Source of the DNA: Chromera velia
Taxonomy: Eukaryota; Sar; Chromeraceae
NCBI GenBank assembly: GCA_018398765.1
Contig: JAHBMJ010000817.1
Span: 1-40,240 of the forward strand
Reading direction: 5' to 3'
DNA length: 40,240 bases
Positions 19,675 to 31,100 of the stretch are shown in pieces. The notes beneath the pieces were generated by a model. The model worked only from the letters and a program-made list of their open reading frames with translations. It was not told the DNA's origin and ran no database searches. Within the stretch, counting starts at the first letter, position 1. Each line of letters opens with the position of its first letter. A program made the position numbers and the translations under genes.

Positions 19675-21361
19675 ATGGAAATGGGCACTCAGGAAGACGT
19701 TGTAGGGGGGAGCCATCAAATTCCCGTCCCTCCTGAAGCATCTAGAGGGCGCAGATCTACAGCAGAGGTCAGGACCACGTTGAAATTTCTTCTTGATTGT
19801 AGCCTTTTTTCCGCATTCGACGGGGCCTTCCGAAAGGAGATCCTGGAGGCAACTCAAAGTGACAGCCCACACCAGACAGAAGTGCTGACTCTCCTCAAAG
19901 GAGGCTTCTTCGGAAAGTTCGAGTGGGTGGGAAAGAATGGAGACCAGCTGAAGGAGGGAAGGCAGATCTTCATGAGGAAGAAGGCATTCACGGACAGTGA
20001 AGAGCAACTACAGCTGCCAGCTCTCTTCCCATTTGCGTACGACAAGCAGCCGCAGGAACCAAAGCAGGCCAGGGTCCTGTGCCCCCGACATGCGTCAGTT
20101 CAGTTCACTTCATTGTGTGCACAAAGCACAAGAGCCCCAAATGCATGTCTGTGAGTGCTATTCGCCAGCCAGCAGATGGATATGTATGCAGACCCGCGTA
20201 TATCAACATGAACGTCGTGTCCTCCCGCCAAATCCTTACAGCCTTCCATAAGTGCGTGAACAGGATACTGTGGAACACAACAGCTCAATGACATAGCTGC
20301 CCTCTCTGTATCGCGTGCCTGTCCCAAAAGCTCTGTGCCTCTCCGCCTTTGTGACCATCGACCGATTTGTTCTTCCACTGTTTCCTTCATTGACGATTGC
20401 ACGCTTTTCCTTCCTGGATCATTGCATGCTTTTCCTTCATTTATAATTGCATCTTCCATTGATCAATGCATGTTTTTCCTTCATTGATCGTTGCATGCTT
20501 TTCCTTCATTGATAATTGCATCTTTCATTGATCAATGCATGCTTTTCCTTCATTGATCGTTGCATGCTTTTCCTTCATTGATCATTGCATGCTTTTCCTT
20601 CATTGATCATTGTCATTGCGTGCCTTTATTTCACTGCATGTGCATGCAGCTGCTATGCGAACAGTTACCGCACGCTGGCACCAAAGACGAAACACGTCGA
20701 CTGGCACGGGAAGGTCAAAGTCTGGGTCTTCAAGGGGGTCCTTTCCCAGTCCGGCGGGCTCGTCTATCGCTTCGTTCCTGACCCTGAGTCTTCCAAGCTC
20801 ATGGAAGAGTTCGCCATTGACAGCGGCTTCCTTGCAGTGACAGGGTGCAACGACTCGAATTATTCCAGCAAAGGAGGGAAGCACCAGCTCTACTCTGAAT
20901 TCGGCCCGCCCTCTCAGGCAGGGGCTGCCGACGCAGGTTCCCTTCTCCGTCATCATGCCTCTTTCTCAACTTCCATCACCGAGGAAGTCGAGAGCTCAGC
21001 AGCTGCTTCCAGTGTCGCCCCGTCTGAGGCGGCAAAGAGAGGGAGAGGGAAACCCAACGTGGAGCAAACATGGGGCTTCAAAAATCCGACGGAGATGTAC
21101 GCCAAAGCGGATCGGTACCACATTTTCCTTTTGAACGAGAGACAGACCCCGATCCCCCCGCATTTGAGATCTACAGTGGAGGGCATGGGCCAAATACAGG
21201 CCCCAAGAGAGCTGAATCCCCGTTGGATTTTGGGGGTCTACAGACACCTGGTCAGTGAGTGAATCTGCGATTGAATCAGTCAGTGAGTCAGTCAATGAAT
21301 TGGTGAGGAGGGACAGTCAGAGAGGGAGGCTACTTTTCTTGGCCCCCTGTGTGTGTTTGCA

Positions 21362-21398
<37 letters not shown>

Positions 21399-22587
21399 AT
21401 GGGGGTGTGTGTGTGTGTGTCCATGTGTGTGTGAGAGAGAGAGAGAGGGAGTGAGAGTGAGAGAGAGAGAGAGAGAGAGAAAAAGAGAGAGATTTTCAAG
21501 ATATGGTCCGACTGACGTCAATTTACAGCTCGATCGTCTCACTTCAAATGTGCATATTTGGAGGCTCGTTTCACTTGGATTTCCCAGTGGATTTGGTCCT
21601 GCAATTGGTGTAGAACTTCCGTAGGTTTAAATGAATGGAAGAGTGAGTGGACTCAACGGCCCCTTTCAGCTCAGATGAAAGATTGTTTCTCTTCCTTTCG
21701 TTTTTTTTTTTCCTGTTCGAAGTTGGAAGGAAGGCATTATAAGTCTGAGAGTTGAATGAAGTTATGTCTCGATCTTCTACTCTCTCTCTTCCAGTCATAT
21801 CCTCACGGACGTTTACTTCTATCTTTCGCTTGGTCGTATCAACGCACGGAATTCTCCATGTCTGTCTCCAAAGACAATTAATTGATGTCTAGACGGTGTG
21901 TGCATGCGATTGATGTCTATGGACGATAATCTGAAGTCACATTCTTCCTTCCTTCCTTCCTTCCTTTGCTTCCTTCCTTCCTTCCTTCCTTCCTTTCTTC
22001 CTTCCTTCCTTCCTTCCTTCCTTCCCTCCTTCCTTCCTTTCTTTCTTTCTTTCTTCCTTCCTTCCTTGCTTTCCTTCCTTCTTTCTCTCTTCTATTCTTT
22101 CCTCCTCGCTTCTTTGTCTGCCCAAAACCTTCCTCAGCTCCAAAATGAATGGCAACAGCGGGGTTTGGGAGCTTCTCCCATGGCCTGGGCCCTGGATCAA
22201 GTGAGAGACGCAGAGATCCGGGAGACGAGTGTTGACCTGCCGCCCGTCTCCATCACAAACGAACCGACAGTCACGGATGAGCAGAGGGCCAGAGACAGAG
22301 TTGAGGACCTTCTTTGTGGTCTGATGAATCGCGTCGCACACAGGCGCTTCCAAACAGCAACGCTGCCCGCCTTTCCCCCTCCTCCTCCGCCCCCCGCCCC
22401 TCAGGCTCCTCAAGACGAGCAAGAAGGGGAGGGGGACAGAGAAGGAGAAGAGGAAGACACGGACGGAGAGAGCGAACCGCCCCTTCTCCCCGAGGTCCTT
22501 GCGCAACGCCACTTGACTGAGAACAGAAACGACGTGAACGACCAGCAGATTACCGAGTCAGTCAGTTGTTTGCTTCACACTCCGTGC

Positions 22588-22664
<77 letters not shown>

Positions 22665-22756
22665 TGTCTGTCTGTCTGTGTGTGTGCGTGTGTGCGTGTG
22701 TGCGTGTGCATGTGTGTGTGCATGTGTGTGTGCATGTGTGTGTGCATGTGTGTGTG

Positions 22757-22790
<34 letters not shown>

Positions 22791-22849
22791 TGTGTGCGTG
22801 TTTGTGTGTGCTCGTGTTTGTGTGTGTATATATTATATGTATGTGAATG

Positions 22850-22880
<31 letters not shown>

Positions 22881-22904
22881 GTGTGTGCGTGTGTGTGTGT
22901 ATGT

Positions 22905-22942
<38 letters not shown>

Positions 22943-24187
22943 GTTTGTGTGTATGCATGGGTGTACTGGCGTATCGTCCCGTGTGTGTCTGTCTGTGCAG
23001 AGCCACGAGCGACCTGAACAGTCTCGCCATTCCATTGGATGGGTGGGGAAATTCCCACAGCAGCTTTATCCTGTTGTCCGAGAAATTGATCAGACCCAAG
23101 CCTCCCTTATGCAAGCGCCAGGCCCGGTTTCACCTGCCCACCAGCCCTTCCCCCTGGGTACCCCCCAACCGCCATGGGACAACAGCAGTGGCCAAGCTCC
23201 CCTGTCAGGCAGAGCTTCCTGCAGGGTGCACTGACTCCCGGGGGACAGGGACCTCAATTTTTTTCTTCGTTCCTCCCTGCCCACACCATGCCCTTCGACA
23301 CGCACTTCCAGACCCTCTACCCTGGGGCTCCAGCCGATGGCCTGGGTCTCCTGCCTTCCTATCCTCAGGAAGGGCCCATAGACAACGGTCCCCTAGATTT
23401 CCTGCCCGAGCCGACAGAGGAGCAGCAGCAGGTCCAATCCCAGGCCGCTGCAGCGGCAGCAGCAGGGCAGACAGACCAAGAGGCTGCTGAGGGGCAGGGG
23501 GGGGAGGACGCGGCAATGGGTGGGGGGGGATTTGAGGATTGGCATGAGGGGGAGGAGGAGAGTAGAGGTGCGGCATCTTCAACCATGAGGCCAGGGACTG
23601 GACAAGGAGGGCTCCCAGACAGCTTTTTCGGGTCTAGACAGACAGAGGGCGAAAAGGGGATGTCAGTGCAGGTCGGCAGGCCCTTCGACTTTCTCGGTTC
23701 TTTTCTCAAATCTGCACCGGCGCATTCACAGTCAGGCAAGAAACCCCCCCTGCCCGTCTCTGACAGTAGTGCGACCCTCCCCTCATCTGTCCGCTCAAAC
23801 AGTCGTCTGAAGCAAAAGCCCAACCCAACCGCATCATCCCCGAATCCACAGCAGCAACAGACCCCCTCCTTCAGTTCATCTCTCTCTGCTCAGACGACTC
23901 GGAAGAAGAGGGTGTCCGATCCCTCAGAGACCGGAAAGGCTGCTCAGAAGAAGATCAAGCACGAGCCTGAATCAAAAGAGGGCGTCAACATTCTGGGTAC
24001 CACTGCCCATGCACAAGGAGAGACCAACGAGTATTACAGGGAGAAGGCGAGGCGGCTGAACCAGGTGAGAATTCTATTGACCCTTGTGCGACTCGTGCGA
24101 GGCGATGCAAAGAAATTCGTCGCCGCGGTTGAAAAGGCAAAACAGAAATTTGCCCGTCAGTCCGATACCACAGGAAGGGGCGTGTGA
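19675..24187 (+). CDS. Low-complexity, probably nuclear protein of unknown function
   Basis: Model: exons 19675-20093, 20650-21250, 22138-22560, 23001-23042, 23225-24187, about 815 aa. The first three junctions agree in phase and use GTCAGT donors. The first 480 residues are ordered-looking (LKFLLDCSLFSAFDGAFRKE; HVDWHGKVKVWVFKGVLSQS; GGLVYRFVPDPESSKLMEEF) with no domain I recognise. The rest is Pro/Gln/Ala/Ser-rich (FPPPPPPPAP, QQQ, poly-Ala). Near the C-terminus is a strong basic cluster, RKKRVSDPSETGKAAQKKIK, typical of a bipartite nuclear localisation signal, then a helical basic tail (EKAKQKFARQSD). The fourth junction is weak: the frame changes between 23001 and 23225, which could be the intron given (donor GTGGGG) or a sequence indel. 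A possible further donor is GTGAGA at 24065. Transcription or chromatin function is a guess from composition. Confidence 0.6.
20385..20620 (+). repeat. 25-bp tandem repeat with TTGCATGC in most units
   Basis: About nine units of the type TTTTCCTTCATTGATCGTTG plus CATGC within intron 1 (20094-20649) of the 19.7-kb gene. Most units keep TTGCATGC or TGATCAATGCATG. The array ends close to the acceptor GTGCATGCAG at 20649. Confidence 0.88.
21346..21490. repeat. (GT)n/(GA)n microsatellite in intron 2
   Basis: GT repeats with CCATG interruptions, then GA repeats, inside the intron at 21251-22137 of the 19.7-kb gene. Confidence 0.9.
21942..22095. repeat. (TTCC)n/(TTTC)n microsatellite before an acceptor
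   Basis: Nearly pure TTCC/TTTC repeat ending 40 bp before the acceptor AACCTTCCTCAG at 22137. It extends the pyrimidine tract of this intron. Confidence 0.92.
22588..22975. repeat. Long (TC)n(TG)n microsatellite in intron 3
   Basis: (TGTC)n, (TC)n, then about 330 bp of TG-rich repeat with GCATGTG and TATG interruptions, filling most of the intron at 22561-23000. The Cys/Val-rich ORFs here are artefacts. Confidence 0.93.
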
Positions 24188-25005
24188 TGTCAATACCGCG
24201 CAACACCGGCAGCACGTTGCCACCAATGCGCTTCGTGCATATTCTTTTGGAAGAGAAATAGTCTGCTCGACAGCCTATTCAACAAGTCGGCGTCAGAGAA
24301 ACGGCCCCTACTTGAGAAAAACTCTGTTCCTGTTCGCAAAGTGTATGTAGAAGTCGGTAGGAGTTCCAGCAGAAAGAAGTGTTCCTTCCAAATCTGTTCG
24401 AACGTCTGTTTAGAAACAAGGGAATTTAGTCTTAGGGAAAGGTAAAAAAGTTGTTCAATCAGATAATTCTTCAAAAAAAAAAAAAAAAGTTCTGCATAAT
24501 TAAAAGAAGTCTTCAAGTACACTATAGTCACTAAACACAGATAAATAGAAGTAAAAATGTTGATTCTTGAAGTTGTTAATATAACTTATAATGTTTGATT
24601 CATTAAAAAAAATTCTTCCCTACTTAATTTATCAAGAAATTGAAACTGTGTTCAAAAAATATGCACGAATGTGCTAGTGGAAAATAAAAGAATAATGGAA
24701 GAACATTAAACCCAATTAAATTCTATGTTATAAAGAGGAGGAAGAAATAAACCTAAATAAAGCTCATCCTTGCTCAGTTTCTCCTTCGAAAAACCCGTCT
24801 CTCTCTCTGTTGGTCTGATTGGTCTGAACATCTTAACCACGTGCCTGCACAAAGCTAGAAATCTTGATCTCACCTTTCAAAACGTACAAAACAACCCTGC
24901 ATGGCGGAAAAACAATATAAAAATGAGTAACGTACACGAAAAAGTTTTTTTCTCACTTTGAAACTTTCATATAGTACTGTTAATATTAGTTGATACGACG
25001 ATATC
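24188..25005. other. AT-rich DNA, no gene
   Basis: AT-rich sequence with a 17-bp poly-A at about 24472-24488. A 113-aa minus-strand ORF (24190-24531) is Phe/Leu-rich without motifs. I see no RNA gene or repeat array. Confidence 0.5.
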
Positions 25006-25267
25006 AACCTTCCTGAACCTAAGTACCACTTGAAAAAATATGGTCAAGATGATCTCTATTTGTGGCATTGTTTCTAGCATCATTTTTCCATCATCGTTTT
25101 TCAAGAGACCGTCCACACCCGCGGTGTAGACAGTCAAGACACCGTCCAGATATGTGGCTTTAGCTTTCAAGACACCATAAATGATCCATGTCTGTGGAGC
25201 GGACTTTTAAGCTTATATCTAAAAATGCGGCTTAAACTTTCAAGTGGTATTTAGATTCAGGGAGGTC
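25006..25267 (-). mobile_element. Short terminal-inverted-repeat element, copy B (MITE-like)
   Basis: The reverse complement of this segment matches 15690-15922 along its length, with small indels (shared words include TTGAAAAACGATG, GATCATCTT and TCTTGAAAGC). Its own ends are again imperfect inverted repeats (CTTCCTGAACCTAAGTACCA versus the complement of the right end). It abuts the larger foldback-like element starting at about 25294. Confidence 0.6.
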
Positions 25268-25293
25268 TCGATATTATTCTCCTCCTTCAAACA

Positions 25294-26712
25294 GACTCTC
25301 TGATAACCCCCTTGACACTCCAGTCTGTCTTGAAATGGATTTTTCAATGCTGCCGCGCACGGTTCCTTTAAGACTGTCTGCACCTTTCACAAGAAAATTT
25401 CAAGTTACCCCCTTCTCACTATCAACTTAAACTTTTTAGGAGATTCAAGTTCAGCCTAAGTTCTACACTTTTCAGCTATAAAGTTCAAGTCTATTCCAAA
25501 GTTCTGTGCTAGGTCAATCTTTACTAGTATTCAATACCATAGTATACTAACCATACCTTGTGGGTCCTTGCATGTCTTATATGCATTTTTCTACTTAAAT
25601 TAACTTAAATGTCGTCGTCACTCTCATCGAAGGCTTCATTCTCAAAAATGTGAATGATGTTCAAATTTGAAGAGCCTTCTCTTCAAAGTTGCAGCAACAC
25701 GAAGACCCCAAGCCTGGCAACGCTCTAATTTGTTTTTTGCTTCTCTCTCTACATTTTGTTGACTCTTTGCAAGATGCAGAAGAGAAGATGATGAAGCTGC
25801 AGAGGAAGAAGAAGAAGACGAAGAAGACACGTCAGCAACAACAGAAGAAGAAGATTGCGACATTGTAGATGTATTTGAAGAAAGACCTATACAAGATCAG
25901 AAAGAATGCTTGTAAAAGTACTCAAATCTGACAGTCAGTCTTTCTCTTGTGTGAGGCTTCCACGTTTCTGAATCGACTTAAATTAGTTGAGACCGTGGGT
26001 CTCTGCCGTGATGACGGTTTCAATGCCTCGCAACACCACCTGTTTGAAGGAAGCGTTATCTATCTTGGGTGTACACTTAAAAAAAGCACTGAACTGAAAA
26101 TAGAAATAAGCTGATGAAAGCAGAAGGATCCAAAGCAGTCAGAAAAGAGGTCTGGCTCTCAAATACAGAATAATCTTTTCGGATTTCGAAATGAATGGAA
26201 ACTCCAAAAAAGTTTGCACAATGACTTTGTCATGAAGCCACACCAGATCCAAAGATCTTGATGTGATCAATAATTTATGCACGCGTATGTACGGATGCTT
26301 GGAACGGCTCGAAACGCATATATGCAGAGTGTATCCATGCATGTGTCGATTGCGGGCGGCTTGGGCCGCGCGTGTCTTGCGTGTTGACGTCGCTGCGCCG
26401 TGGCAACTTCGTCGCATCGACGTTTTGCGGCCTTTGGCCGCAGCATCCTCCGAAGTTCTGCACCCCTTATCTCAAAGTACACTCCAAACTTCTGCAACAA
26501 AGTTCAAGACTAACTATTCCAAACTTCTGCAGTCTCAGTTCAAGGAGTCAATAATGACAGGGGGGTATTTCAAGTGTACTTTATTTTAGCTGCGCCTTCA
26601 GCCCGCTACCTTCAAGTTAAGCCACACTGCGGAGCGCAGGCGTTTCAAGTCTGGCCGCGCCGTAGGCGCGGCGTTTCAAGTTTACTGGGGTGTCAGGGGG
26701 GTTTCTCTGACT
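25294..26712. mobile_element. Foldback-like element with long imperfect inverted ends, about 1.4 kb
   Basis: The left end (TCTGATAACCCCCTTGACAC, then TCCAGT and CTTGAAA) matches the complement of the right end (TCAGAGAAACCCCCCTGACA, then CCCCAGT and CTTGAAA). Similarity continues inward through TTTCAAGTTACCCCC versus its counterpart near 26552-26580 and repeated CAAAGTTCAAG/CCAAACTTCTGC words, giving degenerate arms of roughly 200-250 bp. No transposase is seen inside, only a Ser-rich small ORF and a weak 92-aa ORF. The right arm holds the perfect palindrome CCGCGCC-GTA-GGCGCGG at 26655-26671. Probably a non-autonomous DNA transposon. Confidence 0.5.
25642..25863 (-). CDS. Small Ser-rich ORF inside the foldback-like element
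   Basis: ATG at 25863, 73 codons. The first 28 residues are mostly Ser, from (TCT/TTC) repeats. Then follows a charged segment, NVEREAKNKLERCQAWGLRV, and a basic tail. No family is recognised. It could be a relic of an element-encoded protein or a chance ORF from the trinucleotide repeat. Confidence 0.3.
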   Translation of the reverse strand: MSQSSSSVVADVSSSSSSSSSAASSSSLLHLAKSQQNVEREAKNKLERCQAWGLRVAATLKRRLFKFEHHSHF

Positions 26713-26719
26713 CAACAGA

Positions 26720-27170
26720 GTACGTGTACGAAGAGTCGAAGACTCGCATCCTCACAATTGACTGGCATTTGAACAGCGACTGCGGGCTCCGGCCCCCCCG
26801 CCACGGCGCGCCGCCCCGCGCGCGGCCAGGACGGGCCGGCCGCCCCCCCGGCACAAATCTTCGAACCTAGCTAGCTCTTCAAAGTTCGAACGTTCGTTGG
26901 AATGAAGAGCTGCATGTTCCGTTCTCGAGCCATGTCGAGATCATGTCGAGCCTCAACCTGTTCGTTCGTATCCTGTATATGAGCATGCAGTGAAACTGTG
27001 AGAGTAGAGCCTGTGGCAGATCCATCAACTTATTCCAGAGCAGGGACGTTCAACTGCAAGATTGAAAGGTTTTATTAATAATTGTCTCTGCAACAAAAGT
27101 CGATCGTGCGCGATTGATCTTTGGATCTACCTGGTTGCGTCTTTCGACTCTCCAAAGTACCTGCAGGCGA
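26720..27170. other. GC-rich patch then ordinary spacer, no gene
   Basis: A very GC-rich patch lies at about 26786-26852 (GGCCCCCCCGCCACGGCGCG and similar). It is followed by spacer with TTCGAAC-type short palindromes near 26859-26895. No supported gene. Confidence 0.45.
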
Positions 27171-27179
27171 GTGGAGGGT

Positions 27180-27800
27180 GCTTCCGGATCTTGTCCTTAA
27201 GTGACCGGAAGAGCGCACTAGCTGTTGTTTTTTCTTCTGGTCCTTCTTCTATGCCATTGGCCCTTTTTTTTAATTCAACAACCAACTAACTTATTTGAGC
27301 GCAGTCCATCTATTTTCTCGGTATTGAGTGAAAAGGATGGCTGGGCATTTTCCCAAAGCGGAACTGAGAGGGTGCCACGGTGCTGTACAGCCTCAAAGTA
27401 CCAGCTCTGAAAATATGAAGCCAGCCACAGCCTCAGAGTCTGCTGAAAGTGGTGATTTCGGTCGTGTCGAGTCCTTCTCACATAAGTCCCAAGTTGAAGT
27501 GAAACACTAACTGCAGACTGAAAACCTGCACCAACTACAGCCGACCGAAACGTCTGCTGTTACCAATCTACCCAACACTCTTTTCTCTCTCTGTAGGCGA
27601 CAAGCTGATTCCAGTGAACAGATACCGATAGAGAAGCAGACGGAGGCCAAAGCGGATGCCAAAGACCCCGATTACTTCTCGTGTCCAATCAGGAGAGGGC
27701 TCAAGTCTCTCACCTGAGGGAGATCGGCAAAGCGCCTGCATCAGCTGAAAGTAGTCAGACTTAGAAGATCGACGCTCCTCTGTTTGGTCACCAAGGGCCA
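27180..27800 (-). CDS. Candidate minus-strand exons, unrecognised
   Basis: Three gene-like stretches lie on the minus strand. From 27800 (acceptor GTAACAAG) a frame encodes SDYFQLMQALCRSPS, ending at donor GTGAGA or continuing to GTAATC. From 27439 (acceptor TTTCAGCAG) a frame encodes LWLASYFQSWYFEAVQHRGT, ending near donor GTTAGT at 27287. A third, near 27228-27165, encodes LFRSLKDKIRKHPPLAC before donor GTACTT. Not every phase resolves. The plus strand offers a competing exon (27598-27717, acceptor CTCTGTAG) with a hydrophilic product. I favour the minus strand weakly. Confidence 0.3.
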
Positions 27801-28177
27801 CTTGTTACAAATCGAGTGGGAAAGAGAAAGCTGCATGGTGAGTGAGGAAAGGGCTTTGGCGGGATTGGTGAAGATGCCCCTGGATTTCTTTCTTGTCGTG
27901 ACTCAGTTGATTTGACTTGATTTGATTGAGTCGATGTGATTTCATTCGCCTTGTCACATATTTAAATCCTCTGCATTTTGGGGTCTCGGGGGCTGTAGGA
28001 GACCTTTCTTTCACTTGCTGTAAACTCCCCGCGCTTTCTGTTTCTGTCTGCAGGTGTGATCGATCGGCATCGGCAGCAGAACCGATATTTTGCTGAAAGA
28101 GACCCTTGCCCCGGCCCCCTTCCTTTTAGTTTTCCAGCCGGCCCTTCCAAAAACCATCAAAAAAAACCCACCCAGAT

Positions 28178-31100
28178 ATGACGGTCCTACAAAAACCCTC
28201 ATCAGTTGTGTCTCAGACTGAATGCCCTCACGGCAAAGTGCAAAGAAGCGCCTGCGACACTTGTAAACAGGAGGCAACGAGCAGGCACGTGTGCCCACAT
28301 GGTCTGAACCGCGCTCTCTGTCAGACTCCCGAGTGCATCTCAGCATCCAAGCAGCTGGAAGCCTTCTGGTCGTTGATAGGACTCGAGAAGAAGCAGCGGT
28401 TGGTGCTCTTCCTCCCCTTCCTCGTGCAAGTGGTAGTTGAGTTCGGCCCAGAGAGGATAGCCCGGTTAGTTGATGAAGACGGTGAGGGGAAGTTTGTGCG
28501 TGTCATCCGATTTCTCTCTTCCCTTTCATGTTCCGACGGGGACCGGCAGAAACTCATAAAGTCCCTCCCGATGGTGGCAGACGCGATAGTTGAGGGGGAT
28601 GAAGAGAGAGTGAAAGAGTCGATTCACACACAGGGTGTCAATTGCTTTTTGTCCCTTCTTCTGTTCAGCAGCTACTCCCCTACCAAAATTCCTGGTAACC
28701 TTCCTGATCGCCAGAACAGAAAACACCAGGAGGACGCAGAGGGGGGCTCGGGGGTGAATTGAGATGCCCGGAAGGAATGGGGGAGACGCAGAGAAAGTAT
28801 AGCATTTCCCCTCATGGCCTTCCCCTCCGCAGCTCTGAGAGGTTGGTACCGGGGGGTTGGGGGGTCCCTCGAGGTGCTGCAAGCTCAGACCACCAAGCAG
28901 GTGTCTTCTCGAGAGTTAGGAGCCTGCTGTCAGGCGCTGTTTTAGGTATTTTGGGGTCCTTGGCAGGGCCTAATCATTATCCCGTGGGGCCGTCTGGGTA
29001 TGGTTTCATGCCTATGCATCTTTATGAGGAGGAGGATGGGGAGGTAGGAGGGGATTTTTTTTTCTCGGACGAACGTGGGCCCATGTCTCGAGGTCGTATG
29101 AAGGATCAGGGTTGGTAGGAGGGGTCTGGTGTTACAGGTACAACACGTGCGGATGTAGACGCATGTCTGAAGGAGACCTTTGAGAGTCTCCGAAAGTCCA
29201 AAGAATTCCTTCAGACGAATCAGAAACCCTCCCCAGACTTTGCCGATGGCCTCTCAAATTACCAAGCAAATATTCAGAACGCGTGCTTCGCAAACGCAGC
29301 GTTTCAATTGCTGGCAGTCTCAGATTCCTACCGCTCGACTGCACTTCAGCTGCTCCATTCACCTTCCGTAACCGACTCCCCGACTCGCGCTGTCGTGTTG
29401 GGTACTTTGATCGTAGGGTTGCGTGAGAGTCGTCTTCGTCTCCACGCTGCCAGCCGAATCCACCGCACTCTCCCCCAATTCTCCAATTTCCGACGCCACC
29501 AAGACACCTGGACGGGCCAACTGCACTGCTCCCATGAGTTTATGATCACGGTGCTGGACCTGATTGACAAGAACGAGACCGCCCCATGCATAGAGACGTG
29601 TGACTGCTATAAATACAAGTCTTGTGGGTGGGTGCGGGAGTCGAGGAAGACCACAGGAGTGCCGATGATCGAGATCCCCATTCACACTGTCGAATCTGAG
29701 CAGGGGTCTTCTTGGATTCTGGGGAACGGTATAGAGGAGGCATTGGAGCAGGGAAGAGGAGGGGAGTGGAGAGGAGAGCGGGAGTATGATGAACGTTGCA
29801 GGAACCCTGATTGCCCTTTTTTTGACGGGACGGAGAAAGTGAAGAATGCCTTCTGTCAGAAGATCACACACACCCCTCAGACAGTCCTTTTCTATATCAA
29901 CCGAACTACTCTCCAGAACCGTGAGGGGCTAGTCGTGCATGGGGGGAAGGACACTCGTCACATAGAGTTTGGTCGAACGCTGGACCTGGGGCCGTTCCTT
30001 TGTGACCGTCCCCCTTCACATAGGTGCATAGGGGGGGGCAGCTCTGTTTCTTCCTGTACTGAAGGTGAAAATGATCACTCAGAGAAGAGGGAGAGGGGGC
30101 AAGAGGTCCTACACCGTCTGGTGGGGGGCATTGTACACTTGGGTAGTGGCTTCAGATCGGGTCACTTCTTTGCGTTCGCGCGTCGTACGTGTGACGTAGA
30201 GGTGCCGAATGGGGAGAAGGAAGGAGAGGCTCGCGTTGTTCGTTTGGAGGGAGAGGGGGGCGAAGGAGAAGAAGATCAGTCCAAGAAGCCGTTTGTGGTA
30301 TTTGATGATGATGTTCTCCCTGTAGCAAAACCATGGACGTGGTTGGCGGATGAAGAGCCCTCTCTGCTTCTCTATGAGAGAGCTCCGCCTGGGTACGCAA
30401 GAGAGAGAGGGAGAGACGGGGAAGTCGAAAGAGAGGAGTCTGGAGGAGAAGGGAAAGATGCGGGGTCCGAGGGGGCAGTGGGCATCACTGACTTGGCAGA
30501 GCTTGTCAATGACCCCTCTGTCCCTTGTAGGCTTTCAGACGACTCTCTGCAGATGCAGCACATATTAGTAGGTGAGGAGAAAGACAGAGGCTGAGGGAGA
30601 GGGAGAGATGGGTGTGGGTGGTTTCTCTACTTCCTTTTTGGAGGGGAGTGGAGTCGAGAAGGAGAACCAGGGTGCGGGTGCAGCAGCAGGAGGACAGGAA
30701 AAAGAGTGTAGGGCCAACTCAGTCCTCTTCAGCAGTCTATCTGTGAGAGTAGGGGGGGCAGACGGGTCAGTGGAGGCAGTCAGGGAGGAGCCGAAGGTTC
30801 AGGTCTCATGTCTAGGTGACCGTCCTGTCTCTGATCTCTCTGAAGATGAAGGTATGGATATGGAGGGCGTGTGTGACTCAGAGGGCATCCAGCCTTTCCT
30901 ACTGCCGCCTTAGTTGACCGTCTCTCCCCGTCCCCGACCTAGTTCTGCTGGAGACCTCAGTTTGAGGAGCTTGCCCCCCGTCTGTGCTTCTTCTTCTGTC
31001 CTTCCAACAGACAAACAGAACCAGGCTCGTCCCTCCTTGGCAACCGTTGGGGGGTCTTCTCGGTTGGCTGCTGGTCAGAGAACAAACAGAGTATCAGAGG

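Noticed and set aside
21898-23490. 530-aa continuous ORF
   Set aside because: It fuses a TTCC repeat, a real exon and a TG repeat; only 22138-22560 looks coding in that frame.
25642-25863. Ser-rich ORF as a confident gene
   Set aside because: Half of it is TCT/TTC repeat, and it sits inside a probable non-autonomous element. Kept only as a low-confidence feature.
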